From: Pseudomonadota bacterium
GTDB taxonomy: Bacteria > Pseudomonadota > Alphaproteobacteria > Dongiales > Dongiaceae
DNA length: 64,000 nt
Assembly (NCBI GenBank): GCA_016183985.1
Contig: JACPDN010000006.1
Location: forward strand, 1,054,001 to 1,118,000
Direction of reading: 5' to 3'
The translations under genes and the position numbers were made by a program. The notes below the pieces were generated by a model that saw only the letters and a list, made by a program, of their open reading frames with translations, was not told the DNA's origin and did no database searches. Every line of letters begins with the position of its first letter. Within the stretch, counting starts at the first letter, position 1. Of the stretch, positions 60,892 through 64,000 are shown in pieces.

Positions 60892-62697
60892 ATGGCCCGT
60901 GGTGGCGCCAATCTGCCCGACCGGCCGACCTCGCGCGAGATTCGGCGCCTCAGCGATCTGCTCGTTTTTATCAAGCCCTATCGCTGGCGCGTGTTGGGCG
61001 GGACGCTGGCGCTGCTGGTGACCGCCAGCACGGTCCTCGCCCTGGGCAGCGGCATGCGCTATCTGGTCGATCGCGGCTTCGGCCTTGGCGATCCCAAGAT
61101 CCTCGACCAGACAGTGGCCGCCCTCTTTGCCGTCACCGTGGTGATGGCTGTTGCGACCTATGCCCGCTTCTATTTCGTGACGTGGGTCGGCGAGCGCGTG
61201 GTGGCCGATATCCGCAAGGCTGTGTTCGACCACATCGTCAGCCTGTCGCCGGGCTTCTTCGAGGTGACGCGCACGGGCGAGGTGATTTCCCGCCTCACCA
61301 CCGACACGACCTTGCTGCAGACGGTGGTCGGCTCCTCCGCTTCGATCGCGCTCCGCAACACCATCATGATGATGGGGGCGACCGTGATGCTGTTCATCAC
61401 CAGCCCGAAGCTCACCGGCCTTGTTTTCCTGGTGGTGCCCTTCGTGGTGGCGCCGATCATCATCTATGGCCGCAAGGTGCGGGTTCTCTCGCGCCTTTCC
61501 CAGGATAAGATCGCCGAGGTTTCGGCGGACGCCAATGAATCGCTTTACGGCATCCGCACCGTGCAGGCCTTCGCGCATGAGACCGAAGAGCGCAAGCGCT
61601 TCGGCGCCCGTGTCGAAGAGTCGTTTGACGCCGCCACGGATCGTGTCCGCGCACGCGCGCTGCTCACCGCGTTGGTGATCCTGCTGGTCTTCGGCGCCAT
61701 CTCGATCGTGCTCTGGATCGGCGGTGCCGACGTGCTGGCGGGCAGCATCTCGGCTGGCCAGCTTTCGGCCTTCGTCTTCTATGCTATCGTCGTCGCGGGA
61801 TCGCTCGGCGCCATCACCGAGGTTGTGGGCGATCTGCAGCGCGCAGCAGGTGCGATGGAGCGCATCATCGAGCTGCTCAACACCAAACCCATCATCACCG
61901 CGCCGGCCTTGCCGAAATATCTCCCCAAGCCACTCACGGGGCGCATCAGATTCGAAGGCGTGAGCTTCCACTATCCGTCCCGGCCCGAGCAGAAGGCGCT
62001 CGACAATTTCACGCTGGAGGTCCAGCCCGGCGAGACCGTCGCGATTGTCGGTCCATCTGGCGCCGGCAAGACCACGGTCATGCAACTTCTCATGCGCTTC
62101 TATGATCCGGATGAGGGCGGCATCACACTCGACGGCATCGACATCCGCGACGTGGTGCCGCAAGACTTGCGCAGCGCCATGGGGCTGGTGCCGCAGGATC
62201 CGGTCATCTTCTCGTCGAGTGCCGCCGAGAACATCCGCTATGGCCGGCCCGATGCCGACATGGCGGCTATTCGCCAGGCAGCCGATGCCGCCCATGCCAG
62301 CGAATTCCTGGACCGGCTGCCGCAGGGTTTCGACACGCATCTCGGTGAACGCGGCGTGCGCCTTTCCGGCGGTCAGCGCCAGCGCATCGCTATCGCGCGA
62401 GCGGTCTTGCGCAACCCCACCCTTCTCCTGCTCGATGAGGCAACCTCGGCGTTGGACGCCGAAAGCGAGCAACTGGTCCAGGCGGCACTCGACAAGCTGA
62501 TGGTCGGGCGCACGACGCTGGTCATCGCCCATCGCCTGGCAACGGTTCTCAAGGCGAACCGTATCGTCGTCATCGACAAGGGGCGCATCGACGCCATTGG
62601 CACCCATGCCGAGCTCATCCGCCAGGGGGGGCTCTATGCGCGCCTCGCCGAACTGCAATTCGATCAGCCGAGCAACAAACCGGAGGCGGCCGCGTGA
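60892..62697 (+). CDS. ABC exporter, MsbA-like (fused TM-NBD)
   Basis: A 601-residue half transporter that acts as a homodimer. Six membrane segments (about 30-310), then an ATPase domain: Walker A GPSGAGKTT, Q-loop VPQDPVIF, signature LSGGQRQR, Walker B LLLLDEATSALD and the switch VIAHRL. Lipid or drug export is the usual role of this family. Start MARGGANL has TTGGAGG upstream. Its stop overlaps the psuK GTG start by 4 nt (GTGA), so the exporter and pseudouridine genes are one operon, though the link is not obvious. Confidence 0.92.
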   Translation: MARGGANLPDRPTSREIRRLSDLLVFIKPYRWRVLGGTLALLVTASTVLALGSGMRYLVDRGFGLGDPKILDQTVAALFAVTVVMAVATYARFYFVTWVGERVVADIRKAVFDHIVSLSPGFFEVTRTGEVISRLTTDTTLLQTVVGSSASIALRNTIMMMGATVMLFITSPKLTGLVFLVVPFVVAPIIIYGRKVRVLSRLSQDKIAEVSADANESLYGIRTVQAFAHETEERKRFGARVEESFDAATDRVRARALLTALVILLVFGAISIVLWIGGADVLAGSISAGQLSAFVFYAIVVAGSLGAITEVVGDLQRAAGAMERIIELLNTKPIITAPALPKYLPKPLTGRIRFEGVSFHYPSRPEQKALDNFTLEVQPGETVAIVGPSGAGKTTVMQLLMRFYDPDEGGITLDGIDIRDVVPQDLRSAMGLVPQDPVIFSSSAAENIRYGRPDADMAAIRQAADAAHASEFLDRLPQGFDTHLGERGVRLSGGQRQRIAIARAVLRNPTLLLLDEATSALDAESEQLVQAALDKLMVGRTTLVIAHRLATVLKANRIVVIDKGRIDAIGTHAELIRQGGLYARLAELQFDQPSNKPEAAA

Positions 62698-63638
62698 AAG
62701 CCCCGCATATCATTGTCGTCGGTGGCGCCAATCTCGACATCAAGAGTCGCATCGCGGGCAAGACCGTACCGGGCACGTCCAATCCCGGCTGGACCGAAAC
62801 CAGCCCCGGCGGTGTCGGGCGCAACATCGCCGAGAGTCTGGCGCGGCTCGGCGCGCATGTCGGACTTCTGACCGTCATCGGCGAGGATTCCACCGGCGAC
62901 CGGCTGCGCCGCCACGCCAGGACCGCCGGCATCGATACCAGCCTGATGCTGCGCCGCAAGGGGCCTTCCGGCACCTACAGTGTAACGCTCGATGCCGCGG
63001 GCGAGATGCTGATAGGTGTCAGTGACATGCGCCTCATCGATGCGATGAAGCCCAGCGATATCACACAAGCCAAGGAAGCCCTGGGCGCTGCCGATCTGCT
63101 GGTAGCTGACGGCAATCTGCCACTGCCCTGCCTCAAGGCGCTGCTGCAGATCGCCAAACGTGCGGCGGTCCCGTTGGTGCTGGAACCGGTCTCCGTGCCG
63201 AAGGCCAAGCGCCTGAAGCCGCTGCTGCAGGAAGGCCTGCCCATCGCAGCGCTAACGCCCAATCGCGACGAACTGGCCGAACTTGCCGGCTTTGCGGTGA
63301 AGAATGAACGCGATCTTGCCCGTGCCGCAGCGCGCCTTCATGAGCGCGGAGTCGCTCATGTTCTGGTGGGGCTCGGTGCCGATGGCTGTTTCCTCTCGTC
63401 AACCGAGGAAGGGCCGCACGCTATCCCGGCGCGCAAGAGCCGCGGCATCAAGGACGTGACCGGTGGCGGTGACGCGATGGTGGCAAGCCTCGCTTACGGC
63501 CTTGCCAGCGGCAAAACGGCCTTGGCAGCTGCCCGCAAGGGCCAGGAACTGGCGGCGCGTGTCGTGCGTTCCATGGAGAGCGGCCCAGGCAACAAGACTG
63601 GCAACAAAAAGGCCACCAACGGAAAGGGCTCGGCATGA
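62694..63638 (+). CDS. psuK: Pseudouridine kinase, PfkB family
   Basis: A 314-residue sugar kinase. VVGGANLDIKSRIAG is the PsuK start, NPGWTETSPGGVGRNIAESLARLG follows, and KDVTGGGDAMVASLAYG is the PfkB signature 2 with the catalytic Asp. PsuK phosphorylates pseudouridine for PsuG to cleave. GTG start overlaps the ABC stop. The Lys/Gly/Asn-rich C-terminus (about 298-314) is unusual. Identification is strengthened by the adjoining psuG, which overlaps by 4 nt. Confidence 0.93.
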   Translation: MKAPHIIVVGGANLDIKSRIAGKTVPGTSNPGWTETSPGGVGRNIAESLARLGAHVGLLTVIGEDSTGDRLRRHARTAGIDTSLMLRRKGPSGTYSVTLDAAGEMLIGVSDMRLIDAMKPSDITQAKEALGAADLLVADGNLPLPCLKALLQIAKRAAVPLVLEPVSVPKAKRLKPLLQEGLPIAALTPNRDELAELAGFAVKNERDLARAAARLHERGVAHVLVGLGADGCFLSSTEEGPHAIPARKSRGIKDVTGGGDAMVASLAYGLASGKTALAAARKGQELAARVVRSMESGPGNKTGNKKATNGKGSA

Positions 63639-64000
63639 ACCAGTATCTCGATCTTGCCCCCGAGGTAGCCGCAGCCCTTTCGCGCCGTCAGCCGGTGGTC
63701 GCCTTGGAATCGACCATTGTCGCCCATGGCATGCCGTTCCCTCAAAACCTGGAAACCGCGCAGGGTGTCGAGGCGATCGTGCGCGAGGGCGGTGCTGTGC
63801 CGGCAACCATCGCCATTCTCGACGGGCGTTTGAAGGTCGGCCTCTCGCCTGAGGAATTGCAGCGCGTCGCGCAGTCGCCGGACATGGTGAAGGCCAGCAT
63901 CCGCGATATGCCGGTGCTGGTGGCCGGGCGAGGCAATGGTGCCACCACGGTTGCCAGCACCATGCGGATCGCCGCCATGGCCGGGATCCATGTTTTTGTC
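63635..64000 (+). CDS. psuG: Pseudouridine-5'-phosphate glycosidase (partial, cut by window end)
   Basis: The first 122 codons of PsuG. LDLAPEVAAALSRRQPVVALEST, ISHG-type HGMPFPQN, and AVPATIAILDGRLKVGLS fit the family, whose members split pseudouridine 5'-phosphate to ribose 5-phosphate and uracil. ATG at 63635 overlaps the psuK stop (ATGA). The C-terminal two thirds lie beyond the right edge. Confidence 0.93.
   Translation, partial: MNQYLDLAPEVAAALSRRQPVVALESTIVAHGMPFPQNLETAQGVEAIVREGGAVPATIAILDGRLKVGLSPEELQRVAQSPDMVKASIRDMPVLVAGRGNGATTVASTMRIAAMAGIHVFV

Noticed and set aside
60769-62658. Long antisense frame across the ABC exporter
   Set aside because: The sense strand has all ABC motifs; the antisense product has none.

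Overview
The window is GC-rich chromosomal DNA of an alphaproteobacterium, most likely of Rhodospirillales type. This rests on alphaproteobacterial marker families (RcdA, the DUF1013/TrcR regulator, DUF1192, a PAS_5 protein), an RNase E with a long insert in its S1 domain, and the order prfB / PBP1A / amidase / rne. Genes are dense, many overlap by 4 nt (ATGA), and nearly all look like core chromosome. No tRNA, rRNA, CRISPR, integrase or insertion sequence was recognised.

Layout. 1-500: left edge with a TGGGN array resembling MraZ boxes (a dcw cluster may lie just left). 0.5-8.4 kb: two tandem Sel1-repeat genes, RNase P RNA (minus strand) with a promoter overlapping the purC stop, purC, a secreted protein, a D-threonine-aldolase-like/amidase pair and two DMT transporters. 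8.4-10.1 kb: amtB with a near-perfect sigma-54 promoter. 10.4-12.7 kb: a KAP P-loop NTPase of visibly lower GC, the one clear transfer candidate and a possible defence gene. 12.7-16.5 kb: hydrolase, GNAT, rhodanese, glyoxalase-like, AraC and PAS proteins. 16.6-26 kb: prfB (with programmed +1 frameshift), mrcA, amidase and rne. 26-30.6 kb: a possible c-di-GMP/adhesin-processing module made of a LapG-like protease, a degenerate GGDEF-EAL protein and a membrane PAS protein with a degenerate HD-GYP domain. 30.7-35.7 kb: S33 peptidase and ydbH-ynbE-ydbL. 35.8-41 kb: a six-gene, stop-start-overlapping operon of CO-dehydrogenase/xanthine-dehydrogenase type maturation factors without structural genes. 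41-46.3 kb: GH19-like lysozyme, cytochrome b561/PepSY divergent from a two-component system, and Tat-exported PhoD behind a PHO-box-like site. 46.3-51 kb: NIPSNAP gene, sugar dehydrogenase pseudogene, rcdA, hsp20 behind a ROSE-like RNA thermometer, DUF1192, quinone oxidoreductase and trcR. 51-59 kb: secreted protein, two MFS transporters, a flavin oxidoreductase, a LysR regulator with a perfect operator palindrome, a lipoprotein and a YgiD-type dioxygenase. 59-64 kb: a GNAT protein with an Arg-rich pentapeptide tail, rpmE with a repeat-bearing leader, cyaY, an MsbA-like ABC exporter and psuK-psuG (psuG cut by the window end).

How the parts fit: most genes are housekeeping (purine synthesis, tRNA and mRNA processing, translation termination, peptidoglycan synthesis and turnover, cell-cycle control, phosphate and nitrogen acquisition, Fe-S and molybdenum cofactor handling). 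The most interesting items are the LapG/degenerate EAL/degenerate HD-GYP locus, the KAP NTPase island, the orphan Cox-type maturation operon, and two RNA-level control candidates (hsp20 thermometer, L31 leader). All motif calls were made by eye; no database search was run.
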